In this document: positions 6,750 to 15,369 of the stretch, piece after piece
Layout: each line of letters begins with the position of its first letter
Position numbering within the stretch: the first letter of the stretch is position 1
NCBI RefSeq assembly: GCF_900141985.1
Contig: NZ_FQZK01000003.1
Coordinates: forward strand, 248,001-312,000
Source: Nocardiopsis flavescens
Lineage (GTDB): Bacteria > Actinomycetota > Actinomycetes > Streptosporangiales > Streptosporangiaceae
Length of the DNA stretch: 64,000 nt
Reading direction: 5' to 3'
Notes under the pieces: generated by a model
What the model was told of the DNA's origin: nothing
What the model saw: only the letters and a program-made list of their open reading frames with translations
Databases searched by the model: none
Translations under genes and position numbers: made by a program

Positions 6750-7910
6750 CTAGAGGCCCTGGACGTTGAGCAGGGTGTTCACCGTGCCGGACGGGACGCC
6801 GCTCAGCTTGTCCTGCGAGCCGTTGGCGACCAGCCAGTCCTGGACGGTGGCCTGGTCCGCGTCGCCGTTGGCGCTCTTGTACAGCGCGGCCGCACCGGCC
6901 ACGTGCGGGCTGGCCATGGAGGTGCCGTCGTAGGCGTCCACGCCGCCGCCCGGGATGGTCGACTCGATGTCGACGCCGGGGGCGTAGATGTCCACGGCCG
7001 CACCGTGGTTGGAGAAGTACGCCGCGGTGTCGGTGATGTCGGAGGCTCCGACGGTGGTCACGCCCTCGGCGCGGGCCGGGGAGACGTTGCCCGCGTCCTG
7101 GCCCTCGTTGCCCGCGGCGACCGCGACGAACACACCGGCACCGGCCAGCGCGTTGACGGCGTCGTCCACGGCCTGGGAGGCGGGGCCGCCCAGGGACAGG
7201 TTGGCGACGGAGTTCTCGGGGGCGTTGGCGGCCACCCAGTCGATGCCGGCGATGACGTCGTCGTAGCTGCCGGAACCGCTGTCGCTCAGGACCTTGACGC
7301 CGAACAGGTCGGCGGCGGGGGCCACGCCGTAGGTGGCGGAGCCGATGGTGCCCGCGACGTGGGTGCCGTGGCCGTTGACGTCGAGGCCGCCGCCGCCGTA
7401 GGCGTCGAACGCGGACGAGGCCCGGCCCTCGAAGTCGGGGTGGTCGGGGTCGATGCCGGTGTCGATGATGTAGGCGGAGACGCCCGAGCCGTCGGCCGTG
7501 GTGGAGTACGAGTCGTCCAGGGGGAGGTCCTCCTGGTCGATGCGGTCCAGGCCCCAGGTGACGCTGGTGTGGGCGGTGCCGACCTGCTCGACGTAGGCCA
7601 CGCCGTCCTGGGCCCGCAGCTCCTGCACCTCGGCGGTGCTCAGGGTGGCGGAGTACCCGTCGAAAACCTCTTCGTAGGTGTGGTTGACGTCGCCGGCGGC
7701 GATGCCCAGGGCGGCCGGGGTGACCGCCGCGGTGCTGATCGAGTCCTCCAGCACCACGAACCACTCGCCGGCGACGGCGTCGGTGCTGGTGTACAGGGGG
7801 GCGAGCTCGTCCGCTCCGGCGGAGACGGCTCCGGAGAGGGCCATGGGGACGGAGAGAGCACCGGCGGCGACGAAGCCGAGAACGGTCCTCCGGGAGTGGT
7901 GCTTCTGCAC
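6750..7910 (-). CDS. Secreted subtilisin-like serine protease (S8) with I9 propeptide
   Basis: The start is a GTG at 7910 preceded by AAGGAG seven bases upstream; an ATG 24 bases further out has no ribosome-binding site. The 386-residue product begins HHSRRTVLGF, a Tat-like twin-Arg signal, then a hydrophobic segment. An inhibitor_I9-type propeptide follows (about 45-115, EWFVVLEDS to VAYVEQV). The peptidase domain shows Asp150 in IIDTGID, His181 in NGHGTHVAG, oxyanion Asn268 in AAGNEG and Ser331 in GTSMASPHVAG. No C-terminal P-domain or sorting signal is present. It is probably an extracellular nutrient protease of the proteinase K/subtilisin type. It is monocistronic, with a long upstream region. 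Confidence 0.9.
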   Translation of the reverse strand: MQKHHSRRTVLGFVAAGALSVPMALSGAVSAGADELAPLYTSTDAVAGEWFVVLEDSISTAAVTPAALGIAAGDVNHTYEEVFDGYSATLSTAEVQELRAQDGVAYVEQVGTAHTSVTWGLDRIDQEDLPLDDSYSTTADGSGVSAYIIDTGIDPDHPDFEGRASSAFDAYGGGGLDVNGHGTHVAGTIGSATYGVAPAADLFGVKVLSDSGSGSYDDVIAGIDWVAANAPENSVANLSLGGPASQAVDDAVNALAGAGVFVAVAAGNEGQDAGNVSPARAEGVTTVGASDITDTAAYFSNHGAAVDIYAPGVDIESTIPGGGVDAYDGTSMASPHVAGAAALYKSANGDADQATVQDWLVANGSQDKLSGVPSGTVNTLLNVQGL

Positions 7911-8440
7911 TCTTTTTCTCCTTGGTGGGGGCATATGGGGATGTTAAGCACACAGCGCGTGATAACCGACCGTGACCAACCGGTTGCTCCCTTGCTGCGA
8001 TGTGCAACTTTAATCACGAACTGTCCTTTACGCCAGGGTTCGGAGGAAATTTTTCGCCGTTCGTCTCATGCGCATCCCTGTTCCCACACCGGATGTCGCG
8101 TCCACCGACCTGCCGCCACTCCGGAGCGCGACCCCCCCTAACGCTTGTGTAGTGGGGTTTCGCGTTTCTCCGCAGAAGCAAAGGGACCGCGTACCGCCGG
8201 CATCGGAACATGGTTTTACGATCAGAAATAAGTAGGAAATACGCGAATGACACGTCCATTGATTCGGAAAACCCCGGGGCGGCGGCGGGGCGCGGGCACG
8301 CTCCGCGCACGCTCCGTCACCGGACTCCGGGCCGGTCCGCGCGCACGGGAGCGGGACCACCCGGCACTCCTCCCCCGTGCCGCCGTCGCGACGCCTTCGC
8401 CCCTGCCGCCCACGCGCCCCGTAGGGCCCGGACACGGCGA
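7911..8440. other. Long upstream region of the subtilisin gene, no gene seen
   Basis: About 530 bases separate the subtilisin start from the terminator of the cysN operon. The stretch at 7930-8060 and around 8210-8260 is less GC-rich than coding DNA and should hold the protease promoter and regulatory sites. I could not identify a convincing -35/-10 pair, riboswitch or small gene. Confidence 0.45.
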
Positions 8441-8467
8441 GGGGGCCGCCCGGCGCGGGCGGCCCCC
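8441..8467 (-). terminator. Terminator of the cysQ-cysD-cysN operon
   Basis: GGGGGCCGCCCG and CGGGCGGCCCCC form a perfect 12-bp stem with a 3-base loop, 40 bases after the cysN stop. No U-run is present. Confidence 0.75.
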
Positions 8468-8506
8468 CGTGTCCCTCTCGGCGGGCCCGCTCCCGGGCCC
8501 GCGCGC

Positions 8507-9775
8507 TCAGTCGGCCCGGACGACCATCCCGGCGCCGACCGTGGCGTTGGTGGCCTCGTCGATGAGGATGAACCCGCCCGTCTGCCGGTTGCGGGAGTAC
8601 TCGTCGACGAACAGGGGCTGGGTGGAGCGCAGCCGCACCCGTCCGATCTCGTTGAGCGAGAGGTGGTCGGCCTGCTCGTCGCGGTGCAGCGTGTTGACGT
8701 CCAGCCGGTAGCGCAGGTCCTTGACCACGACCTTCGCCGTGCGGGTGGTGTGCTTGACGACGAGCTTGGAGCGCGGCGACAGCTTGCGCGCGTCCGTCAT
8801 CCAGCAGACCATCGCCTCGATGTCCTGGGACGTGGCGGGCGTGTTGTTGGGACGGCAGATCATGTCGCCCCGGGAGATGTCGATCTCGTCCTCCAGCAGC
8901 AGCGTGACCGACATCGGCGCGAACGCCTCGGCGACCTCCCCGTCCGCCGTGGCGATCTTGGCGATCCTGCTGGTCAGGCCGGACGGCAGGTGCACGACCT
9001 CGTCGCCCGGCTTGAGCACGCCCCCGGCGAGCTGGCCCGCGTAGCCGCGGTAGTCGTGCAGCTCGGGGTCGTCGGACTTGTGCGGGCGGATCACGTACTG
9101 CACCGGGAAGCGCGCGTCGATGAGGTTGCGGTCCGAGGCGATGTGCACGTTCTCCAGGTGGTGCAGCAGCGAGGGGCCGCTGTACCAGGGCATGTTCTCC
9201 GAGCGCTCCACCACGTTGTCGCCGTGCAGCGCGGAGATCGGCACGAACGTGAGGTCGCGGGCGTCCAGTTTGGCGGCGAAGTCGGTGAACTCCGCCTTGA
9301 TCTCCTCGAAGCGGGCCTGGTCGTAGTCGACCAGGTCCATCTTGTTGACCGCCAGGACCAGGTGCGGGACCTGGAGCAGCGTGGTGAGGAAGGCGTGGCG
9401 GCGGCTCTGCTCCTGGAGGCCCTTGCGGGCGTCCACCAGGATGATCGCCAGGTCCGCGGTGGAGGCCCCGGTGACCATGTTGCGGGTGTACTGGATGTGG
9501 CCCGGGGTGTCGGCGATGATGAACGTCCGCTTGGGCGTGGCGAAGTACCGGTAGGCCACGTCGATGGTGATGCCCTGCTCGCGCTCGGCGCGCAGGCCGT
9601 CGGTGAGCAGCGCCAGGTTGGTGTGCTCCTCGCCGCGCGCGGCGCTGGTGCGCTCCACCGCGTCGAGCTGGTCCTCGAAGATCGACTTGGAGTCGAACAG
9701 CAGCCGGCCGATCAGGGTGCTCTTGCCGTCGTCTACCGAGCCCGCCGTGGCGAACCGCAGGATGTCGTTGCTCAT
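8507..9775 (-). CDS. cysN: Sulfate adenylyltransferase subunit 1 (GTPase), CysN
   Basis: This 422-residue EF-Tu-like GTPase has G1 GSVDDGKSTLIGRLL (residues 12-26), the GITID switch I segment, G3 ADTPGHIQYTRNMVTG and G4 NKMDL, followed by two beta-barrel domains. CysN couples GTP hydrolysis to APS synthesis by CysD (ATP + sulfate to APS + PPi). The length is that of stand-alone CysN; there is no fused APS kinase (CysC/NodQ) domain. The ATG at 9775 has GAGGACC upstream. It is last in a leftward operon, 76 bases after cysD. Confidence 0.95.
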   Translation of the reverse strand: MSNDILRFATAGSVDDGKSTLIGRLLFDSKSIFEDQLDAVERTSAARGEEHTNLALLTDGLRAEREQGITIDVAYRYFATPKRTFIIADTPGHIQYTRNMVTGASTADLAIILVDARKGLQEQSRRHAFLTTLLQVPHLVLAVNKMDLVDYDQARFEEIKAEFTDFAAKLDARDLTFVPISALHGDNVVERSENMPWYSGPSLLHHLENVHIASDRNLIDARFPVQYVIRPHKSDDPELHDYRGYAGQLAGGVLKPGDEVVHLPSGLTSRIAKIATADGEVAEAFAPMSVTLLLEDEIDISRGDMICRPNNTPATSQDIEAMVCWMTDARKLSPRSKLVVKHTTRTAKVVVKDLRYRLDVNTLHRDEQADHLSLNEIGRVRLRSTQPLFVDEYSRNRQTGGFILIDEATNATVGAGMVVRAD

Positions 9776-9851
9776 GCTCGCTGGTCCTCTGTGGGAATGG
9801 GGTGCAACCGCAGGGCTGGAGGGGTGCCGCGTCGGAGGCGTCGGCGCGGGG

Positions 9852-10784
9852 CTAGAAGTAGCCCTCGCGCTTGCGGTCCTCCATGGCGGCCTCGCTGGCG
9901 CGGTCGTCGGCCCTGGTCTGCCCGCGCTCGGTGATCCGGGTGGCGGCGATCTCCGCGATGATGTCGTCCAGCTCCACGGCGGTCGACTTCACCGCTCCGG
10001 TGCAGGTGAGGTCCCCCACGGTGCGGTAGCGCACGGTCTCGGTGAACGGGGCCTCGGTGGCGTCGCGAGCGATGAGCGGTGAGTCCGCGAGGAGGATGCC
10101 ATCGCGTTCGAAGACACTGCGCTCGTGCGCGAAGTAGATGGAGGGCAGCTCCAGCCGCTCCCTCTTGATGTAGGCCCACACGTCCAGCTCGGTCCAGTTG
10201 GAGATGGGGAAGACCCGGATGTGCTCGCCCCGGTCGATGCGGGTGTTGAACACGCTCCACAGCTCGGGACGCTGGTTCTTGGGGTCCCACTGGCCGAACT
10301 CGTCGCGGAAGGAGAACACCCGCTCCTTGGCGCGGGCCTTCTCCTCGTCGCGGCGGGCGCCGCCGAAGGCCGCGTCGAACCCGTGCTCCTCGATGGCCTC
10401 CAGCAGGGCGGCGGTCTGGAGCCGGTTGCGGCTGGCCCAGCGGCCGGTGGGCTCGGAGACCTTGCCCGCGTCGATCTGCTCCTGGACGGAGGCGACGACC
10501 AGGCGCACCCCGGCCTGCTCGACCCTGCGGTCGCGGAACCCGATGACCTCGGGGAAGTTGTGGCCGGTGTCCACGTGCATGACCGGGAAGGGGACGGCGC
10601 CGGGCCAGAAGGCCTTCTCGGCGAGCCGGAGCATGACGATGGAGTCCTTGCCGCCGGAGAAGAGCAGCACCGGCCGCTCGAACTCCGCGGCCACCTCGCG
10701 CATGATGAAGATCGCCTCGGCCTCGAGGACGTCCAGCTGGGAGAGCTGATACCGTCCGGGCGCCTGCTGACTCGCCTGACCCAT
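9852..10784 (-). CDS. cysD: Sulfate adenylyltransferase subunit 2, CysD
   Basis: This 310-residue member of the PP-loop ATP pyrophosphatase superfamily has the PP-loop LLFSGGKDSIVMLRLAEKAFWPG and a later FGGARRDEEKARAKER segment conserved in CysD. It catalyses adenylylation of sulfate with CysN. The ATG is preceded by AAGGCGG. It lies between cysQ (60 bases upstream) and cysN. Confidence 0.96.
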   Translation of the reverse strand: MGQASQQAPGRYQLSQLDVLEAEAIFIMREVAAEFERPVLLFSGGKDSIVMLRLAEKAFWPGAVPFPVMHVDTGHNFPEVIGFRDRRVEQAGVRLVVASVQEQIDAGKVSEPTGRWASRNRLQTAALLEAIEEHGFDAAFGGARRDEEKARAKERVFSFRDEFGQWDPKNQRPELWSVFNTRIDRGEHIRVFPISNWTELDVWAYIKRERLELPSIYFAHERSVFERDGILLADSPLIARDATEAPFTETVRYRTVGDLTCTGAVKSTAVELDDIIAEIAATRITERGQTRADDRASEAAMEDRKREGYF

Positions 10785-10844
10785 GAATCCGCCTTAGAGA
10801 TACCGCCGGGGGCACCGGTCCGGCCGACGGCGGAGGGTCTCTCG

Positions 10845-11636
10845 TCAGCCCCCCGCGTGCGGACCCGCGCTGTCCAGGTCCGCGCCGTCGCGGATGCTTG
10901 CCAACAACATACCCGACAATTCCGATCGGCATACAAGGACATCGGGGAGTAGCGGGTCGGCTACGTTGTAGCGCAGCGCCGAGCCGTCGATCCGGGAGGC
11001 GTGCAGCCCGGCGGCCTGGGCGACGGCCACCGGGGCGGCCGTGTCCCACTCGTACTGTCCGCCGGCGTGGACGTAGATGTCGGACATGCCCAGCAGCACC
11101 GAGCAGATCTTGGCGCCGGCCGAGCCCATCGGGACCAGTTCGGCGCCCAGCTGGGTGGCCATCCGCTGCGCGAACGCGGGCGGGCGCGACCGGCTCACCG
11201 TGATGCGCAGCCGCTGGCCCGAGGGCCGCTCCTGGGGCAGCCACGGCGGGTCGACCGTGGACAGGGTGCTGCCCTGGGCGGGCAGCGCCACGGCCCCGGC
11301 GACCAGCGCTCCGTTCTCCCACAGGGCCACGTGCACGGCCCAGTCGACCCGCCCGGACTCGGCGAACTCGCGGGTGCCGTCGAGGGGGTCGATGATCCAC
11401 ACCCGGCGGGCGCGCAGCCGGGCCGGGTCGTCCACGCCCTCCTCGGAGAGCACCGCGTCGCTGGGGCGCAGCCGCCCCAGGGCGGAGAAGAGGAACTCGT
11501 GCGAGGTGCGGTCGCCCAGGGTGCGCAGGACGTCCGGCTCGGCGAAGCCGTGCCGGGCGCGCAGGCGCAGCAGCAGCTGGCCCGCCTCGGTCGCCAGGTC
11601 GCGGGCCACCTCGTGATCGTCTCGGATGTTATTCAC
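10845..11636 (-). CDS. cysQ: 3'(2'),5'-bisphosphate nucleotidase, CysQ (inositol monophosphatase family)
   Basis: This 263-residue metal-dependent phosphatase carries the family signature WIIDPLDGTREF (second metal site and catalytic Asp), with LSEEG just before it and WDTAAPVAVAQAAG near the C terminus (the third Asp-containing motif). The Phe after GTRE and the sulfate-assimilation context favour CysQ, which hydrolyses PAP to AMP and recycles the by-product of sulfotransferases and PAPS reductase. The start is a GTG (11634-11636) three bases after the stop codon of the sugar transferase, so the two genes are translationally coupled. The first metal-site Glu must come from the LSEEG region. 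Confidence 0.88.
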   Translation of the reverse strand: MNNIRDDHEVARDLATEAGQLLLRLRARHGFAEPDVLRTLGDRTSHEFLFSALGRLRPSDAVLSEEGVDDPARLRARRVWIIDPLDGTREFAESGRVDWAVHVALWENGALVAGAVALPAQGSTLSTVDPPWLPQERPSGQRLRITVSRSRPPAFAQRMATQLGAELVPMGSAGAKICSVLLGMSDIYVHAGGQYEWDTAAPVAVAQAAGLHASRIDGSALRYNVADPLLPDVLVCRSELSGMLLASIRDGADLDSAGPHAGG

Positions 11637-11639
11637 CGT

Positions 11640-13142
11640 TCAGTACGCCCCCGCCCCACGGATCACCGCTGACCACGTCTTCCACAGGATCTGGATGTCC
11701 AGAGTCAACGACCAGTTTTCCACGTAGCGCAGATCCAGGCGGACCGATTCCTCCCAGGAGAGGTCGGAGCGCCCGCTGACCTGCCACAGCCCTGTCAGCC
11801 CCGGTTTGACCACCAGTCTCCGGCGGACGTCGTGCCCGTAGCGGGCGACCTCCTCCGGAAGCGGCGGCCGGGGACCGACCAGGGACATCTCGCCCCGGAC
11901 CACGTTGACGAGCTGGGGAAGCTCGTCCAGCGAGTACCGGCGCAGCCAAGCCCCGACCTGGGTCACCCGGGGGTCACGTCGCATCTTGAACAGCACACCG
12001 TCGTGCTCGTTGCGGGCCCGCAGCGCCGCCTTCAGCGCGTCGGCCCCGACCACCATGGTACGGAACTTGTACACGGGGAACTCGGAGCCACCCCGGCCTA
12101 CGCGGGTCTGGGTGAAGAAGACGGGCCCGCGGTCCTCCCGGCGGATGAGTACGGCCAGGGCCAGGAACAGGGGGGACAGCAGCAGCAGGGCCAGCGCGGC
12201 GGCGCCGCGGTCGAAGGCGCTCTTGAGCACCCGGCGGACCCCGGCGAGCTCGGGATGCTCGACGTGCAGCAGGGGCAGCCCGGCGACGGGCCTGATCGTG
12301 GTGCGGGGCCCGGCTACCTCCATGAGGGCGGAGGCGACGATGAGCTCGGTGTCGGACTTCTCCAGCCGCCAGGCGAGGCGGCGCAGTTCGGCGCCGTCCA
12401 TCTCCGGGCAGGCCAGGACGGCGACGGTGCCGGCGCCGACCAGGGCGGCGGCGTCGGCGGCACCGGCGAAGGAGCCCAGGACCGGGCAGCCCTCGACGTC
12501 GGCGGCGCCCGACGCCGCCTCGTGCTCCGGCAGGCAGACGCCCACCACGCGCATGCCGTGGTAGATCTCGTCGCGGAACCTCCGAATGAGGTCGCCGGCG
12601 GCCACCCGGTGGCCGACCGCGACGACCCCGTTCATACACTCGCCGGCCCGGCGGCGGCGGTGCAGGGCCTTGCGGCGGGCGTAGCGCAGCGCCAGGGTGG
12701 CGACCAGCACCAGCGGGAGCGCGACCAGGACGTATCCGCGGGCCAGGTCGAACTTGACCGCGTAGGCGACGATGGCGGTGCCCGCGGCCAGGGTGAGCCC
12801 GGCGACGGCGACCCGCCGGTACTCCTCGGTGCCGACCCCGATGAAGCGGCGGGCGTAGCCCCCGGACAGGTAGACGAACAGGCACCACAGCAGCGGCAGC
12901 GCCAGCGAGAACCACAGGTAGGGGACGGTGGTGGCGGCGGTCAGGGCGTCGTGGAACCGGGCGGTGGTACCGATCAGGCCCGCGCCCAGGGCGGCGACGA
13001 GGTCGAGCACCAGGAGTCCGGCCACGTACTCGCGCGTCCACGGCCGGGGCGGCGCGGGCAGGGACCGGACTTCCGGCATGGCCCCGGCGACCGGCGGCGC
13101 CATCCGTTCGCGGACATCCTTCACCCCACTGCTCACGACCAT
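11640..13142 (-). CDS. Polyprenyl-phosphate sugar-1-phosphate transferase (exopolysaccharide initiation)
   Basis: This 500-residue protein has four N-terminal transmembrane helices, a soluble CoA-binding-like region, a fifth membrane segment (GAAALALLLLSPLFLALAVLIR) and the C-terminal catalytic domain of the bacterial sugar transferase family. That domain shows VYKFRTM, LRRYSLDELPQLVNV, MSLVGPRPPLPEE and KPGLTGLWQVSGR. It would transfer hexose-1-phosphate from a UDP-sugar to undecaprenyl phosphate at the inner membrane face to start polysaccharide synthesis (WbaP/CpsE type). GGGGGATA precedes the ATG. No other glycan genes follow; it heads the cysQDN run, which could mean the polymer is sulfated, though this is inference. 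Confidence 0.9.
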   Translation of the reverse strand: MVVSSGVKDVRERMAPPVAGAMPEVRSLPAPPRPWTREYVAGLLVLDLVAALGAGLIGTTARFHDALTAATTVPYLWFSLALPLLWCLFVYLSGGYARRFIGVGTEEYRRVAVAGLTLAAGTAIVAYAVKFDLARGYVLVALPLVLVATLALRYARRKALHRRRRAGECMNGVVAVGHRVAAGDLIRRFRDEIYHGMRVVGVCLPEHEAASGAADVEGCPVLGSFAGAADAAALVGAGTVAVLACPEMDGAELRRLAWRLEKSDTELIVASALMEVAGPRTTIRPVAGLPLLHVEHPELAGVRRVLKSAFDRGAAALALLLLSPLFLALAVLIRREDRGPVFFTQTRVGRGGSEFPVYKFRTMVVGADALKAALRARNEHDGVLFKMRRDPRVTQVGAWLRRYSLDELPQLVNVVRGEMSLVGPRPPLPEEVARYGHDVRRRLVVKPGLTGLWQVSGRSDLSWEESVRLDLRYVENWSLTLDIQILWKTWSAVIRGAGAY

Positions 13143-13418
13143 GTATCCCCCAAGACCGACGGTCCGAAAGTCATCACTTCACGTCATCGCGCTCGACGGA
13201 GGGTCAGAGCGGAGAGTCAGGAAGCCGCCCTGACAGTAACCAAAAGTAGGGGAAAAGTCGCTCTCCGTTGTTGGCTGTTGACAAAGAGGGGCCGGTCGGC
13301 CCGAGAATGTGTCCCTCCCGATACCAACCGGCCTCACACAGCGTGGTCAGCCACCGCGATAACGGTCCCACCGAAGGGCTGCCCGAAACCCTGCGGCCCC
13401 GCGCCGGTCAGGGCAGGA

Positions 13419-13601
13419 AGGACGCGCGACCGGCGCCGCCGGATCGTCGGCATCACCGCCGACCGCCGTCCGGCCATCGAGGACTGGCTCTTCCACGGCG
13501 GGGCGGTCTGGCGGCGCGTCCTGGAACCGCTCTCCCCCGCCGAGCGCTCCCTGGTGGTGCGCACCCTGCGGGCCTACGAGAGCGCGTTCGACGGGGGGTG
13601 A
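13419..13601 (+). pseudogene. C-terminal remnant of a MarR-family regulator gene
   Basis: The frame ending at the TGA 13599-13601 reads DRRRRIVGITADRRPAIEDW and continues to LEPLSPAERSLVVRTLRAY. This matches the wing and dimerisation tail of MarR proteins (DxRxRxVxLTxxGR...LSPxER). Nothing upstream in any frame restores the winged helix, and no start with a ribosome-binding site is near, so it appears to be a truncated relic next to pth. Its base composition is like that of its neighbours. It could also be a short expressed peptide, but I see no support for that. Confidence 0.5.
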
Positions 13602-13617
13602 GGACCGCCCCGGGGGG

Positions 13618-14193
13618 TCAGACGGCGGTGTGGTAGATGTTCTGGGCCCGTTCCAGGCCGTCCCTGAGCACCGTGCGGACCGCGTCGGCGGCCCGGCCGA
13701 CGTTGAGGCCGAGTTCGCCGCGCTCCGCGGAGGAGAAGTCGCGCAGCACGTACACCGCCGGGTCCATGCGGCCCGGCGGGCGGCCCACGCCGAACCGGAC
13801 GCGCAGGTAGTCCGGGCCGCCCAGGGACGCGGTGAGGGACTTGAGCCCGTTGTGGCCGCCCGAGCCGCCGCCCTTCTTCAGCTTGAGCGCGCCGAAGTCG
13901 ATGTCCATCTCGTCGTGCACGACGACGATCCGCTCCATCGGGACCTTGTAGAACTTCGCCAGGCCCGAGACCGGCCCGCCCGACAGGTTCATGTAGGTGC
14001 GCGGCTTGGCCAGCACCACCGCCACGCCGTCCAGGCGGGTCTCCACCGCCTCGGCGTGGGCGCGGTGCGCCTTCCAGCGCTCACCGTCCGCCAGGTCGTC
14101 CACCACCATGAAGCCGGCGTTGTGCCGGTTCCCGGCGTACTTGGGCCCGGGGTTGCCCAGCCCGACGACCAGCCAGCGCTCGGTCTCCGCCAT
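13618..14193 (-). CDS. pth: Peptidyl-tRNA hydrolase
   Basis: This 191-residue protein has the Pth family signatures [19 protein letters not shown] (catalytic His in the RHN motif), [21 protein letters not shown] and [11 protein letters not shown], in order. It recycles tRNA from peptidyl-tRNA released by stalled ribosomes. The ATG at 14193 was chosen because it has GGAGG upstream and gives the usual family length; an upstream in-frame ATG adds nine residues. It follows rplY on the same strand, but a strong hairpin separates the two. Confidence 0.95.
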   Translation of the reverse strand: MAETERWLVVGLGNPGPKYAGNRHNAGFMVVDDLADGERWKAHRAHAEAVETRLDGVAVVLAKPRTYMNLSGGPVSGLAKFYKVPMERIVVVHDEMDIDFGALKLKKGGGSGGHNGLKSLTASLGGPDYLRVRFGVGRPPGRMDPAVYVLRDFSSAERGELGLNVGRAADAVRTVLRDGLERAQNIYHTAV

Positions 14194-14242
14194 GTCCTTG
14201 TTCCTCCGCCATCCCCACACGGGGTCGAGCCTACAGACGAAA

Positions 14243-14282
14243 GACCGAGCGCGCGGCTCCGGTGGGAGCCGCGCGCTCGGTC
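14243..14282 (-). terminator. Terminator between rplY and pth
   Basis: Eighteen-base perfect arms (GACCGAGCGCGCGGCTCC and its complement) enclose a GGTG loop just after the rplY stop. On the minus strand TTTCGTCT follows. It should end most rplY transcripts before pth. Confidence 0.85.
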
Positions 14283-14299
14283 GGTGTTCGGTGCCGGGA

Positions 14300-14905
14300 C
14301 TACTCGGCGGCGGCCTCGGCGGGCTGCTCGGCCTCGGCGGCCTCGCCCTCGGCGGGCGCCTCCTCCTCGACGCGCGGGGCGGAGACGTTGAGGACGATCG
14401 ACTCGGGGTCGATGGCCAGGGTGGAACCGGCCGGCAGCTTCAGCTCGGCGGCGGTCACGACGGATCCGATCTCCAGGCCGTCGATGTCGAACTCGACGCC
14501 CTCGGGGATGCGGGTGGCCTCGGTCTCCACGGTCACGGTGACGAGCTCCTGGGTGAGCACGCCGGCGCCCTTGATCTCGCCGACCAGGGTCACCGGGATC
14601 TCGACCTCGACCTTCTCGCCCTTGGAGACGACCAGCAGGTCGACGTGCTCCAGGAAGCCCTTGATGGCATCGCGCTGGATGCTCTTGGGCAGGGCGAGGT
14701 TGTCCTTGTCCAGGCCCTCCAGGCGGAGGAGGACGTTGGGGGTCTTCAGGGCGAGCATGAGCTCGTGGCCCGGCAGGTTCAGGTGGCGGGGCTCGGTGCC
14801 GTGGCCGTAGAGGACGGCCGGCACCTTACCCGCGCGGCGGGCGCGACGGGAGGCGCCCTTGCCGAATTCCGTGCGGGGCTCGGCAGCGATACGTACCTCG
14901 GACAC
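14300..14905 (-). CDS. rplY: 50S ribosomal protein L25/general stress protein Ctc
   Basis: This 201-residue protein has an N-terminal L25 5S-rRNA-binding domain ([26 protein letters not shown]...) and the C-terminal TL5/CTC domain ([15 protein letters not shown]..., then an acidic Ala/Glu-rich tail). It binds 5S rRNA in the central protuberance. The start is GTG at 14905 with GAGGAG seven bases upstream, consistent with the family N terminus [16 protein letters not shown]. Prs lies upstream in the same direction, a common arrangement with pth downstream in actinobacteria. Confidence 0.95.
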   Translation of the reverse strand: MSEVRIAAEPRTEFGKGASRRARRAGKVPAVLYGHGTEPRHLNLPGHELMLALKTPNVLLRLEGLDKDNLALPKSIQRDAIKGFLEHVDLLVVSKGEKVEVEIPVTLVGEIKGAGVLTQELVTVTVETEATRIPEGVEFDIDGLEIGSVVTAAELKLPAGSTLAIDPESIVLNVSAPRVEEEAPAEGEAAEAEQPAEAAAE

Positions 14906-15322
14906 GACAAAACTCCTCGGGTTCAACCCCGTAGCACGGGGAACACGACTCCAGTAGTACGAACGATTTCCCGCCCTCGGCGGGGAAGCGGCGGGGTCTC
15001 CCCGGTGTGGGGACGCGACCGCCCTGGTTCCAGGCGTGCCCGGCGAGTCGCCACCGGACCCGTCCGGCCCGGGAACGCTCGTCGCGCACCCCTGCCCTCG
15101 CGTCCGCACGAAGCCGAACGAGGCTCCGCTCGGGCACGGGGACACTCGGCCAAGTCTACTGGTTCCGGGGACGACTCCGAACATGGCCCACGACCGCCCC
15201 ACCGACGGCCGCGCACCCACCGGAAGCGGCGTTTCGGTGAGGGAACGGACGCACGGGCGGGCGATACGTCCGGATATTCCGCCGGCCCCGCCCGCACGGG
15301 CCTTCCGGCCCCCGGAACCGGG

Positions 15323-15363
15323 GCGGGCCGTCCCCCGCCCGGTCCGGGCGGGGGACGGCCCGC
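15323..15363 (-). terminator. Terminator after prs
   Basis: Perfect 20-base complementary arms (15323-15342 and 15344-15363, GCGGGCCG.../...CGGCCCGC) lie six bases past the prs stop codon. The inner pairs must open to form the loop. There is no U-run. Confidence 0.75.
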
Positions 15364-15369
15364 GGTGTC

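Noticed and set aside
11832..13601. Long plus-strand frame antisense to the sugar-phosphate transferase
   Set aside because: It is a codon-bias shadow; only its last 60 codons, beyond the transferase gene, resemble a protein (the MarR remnant).
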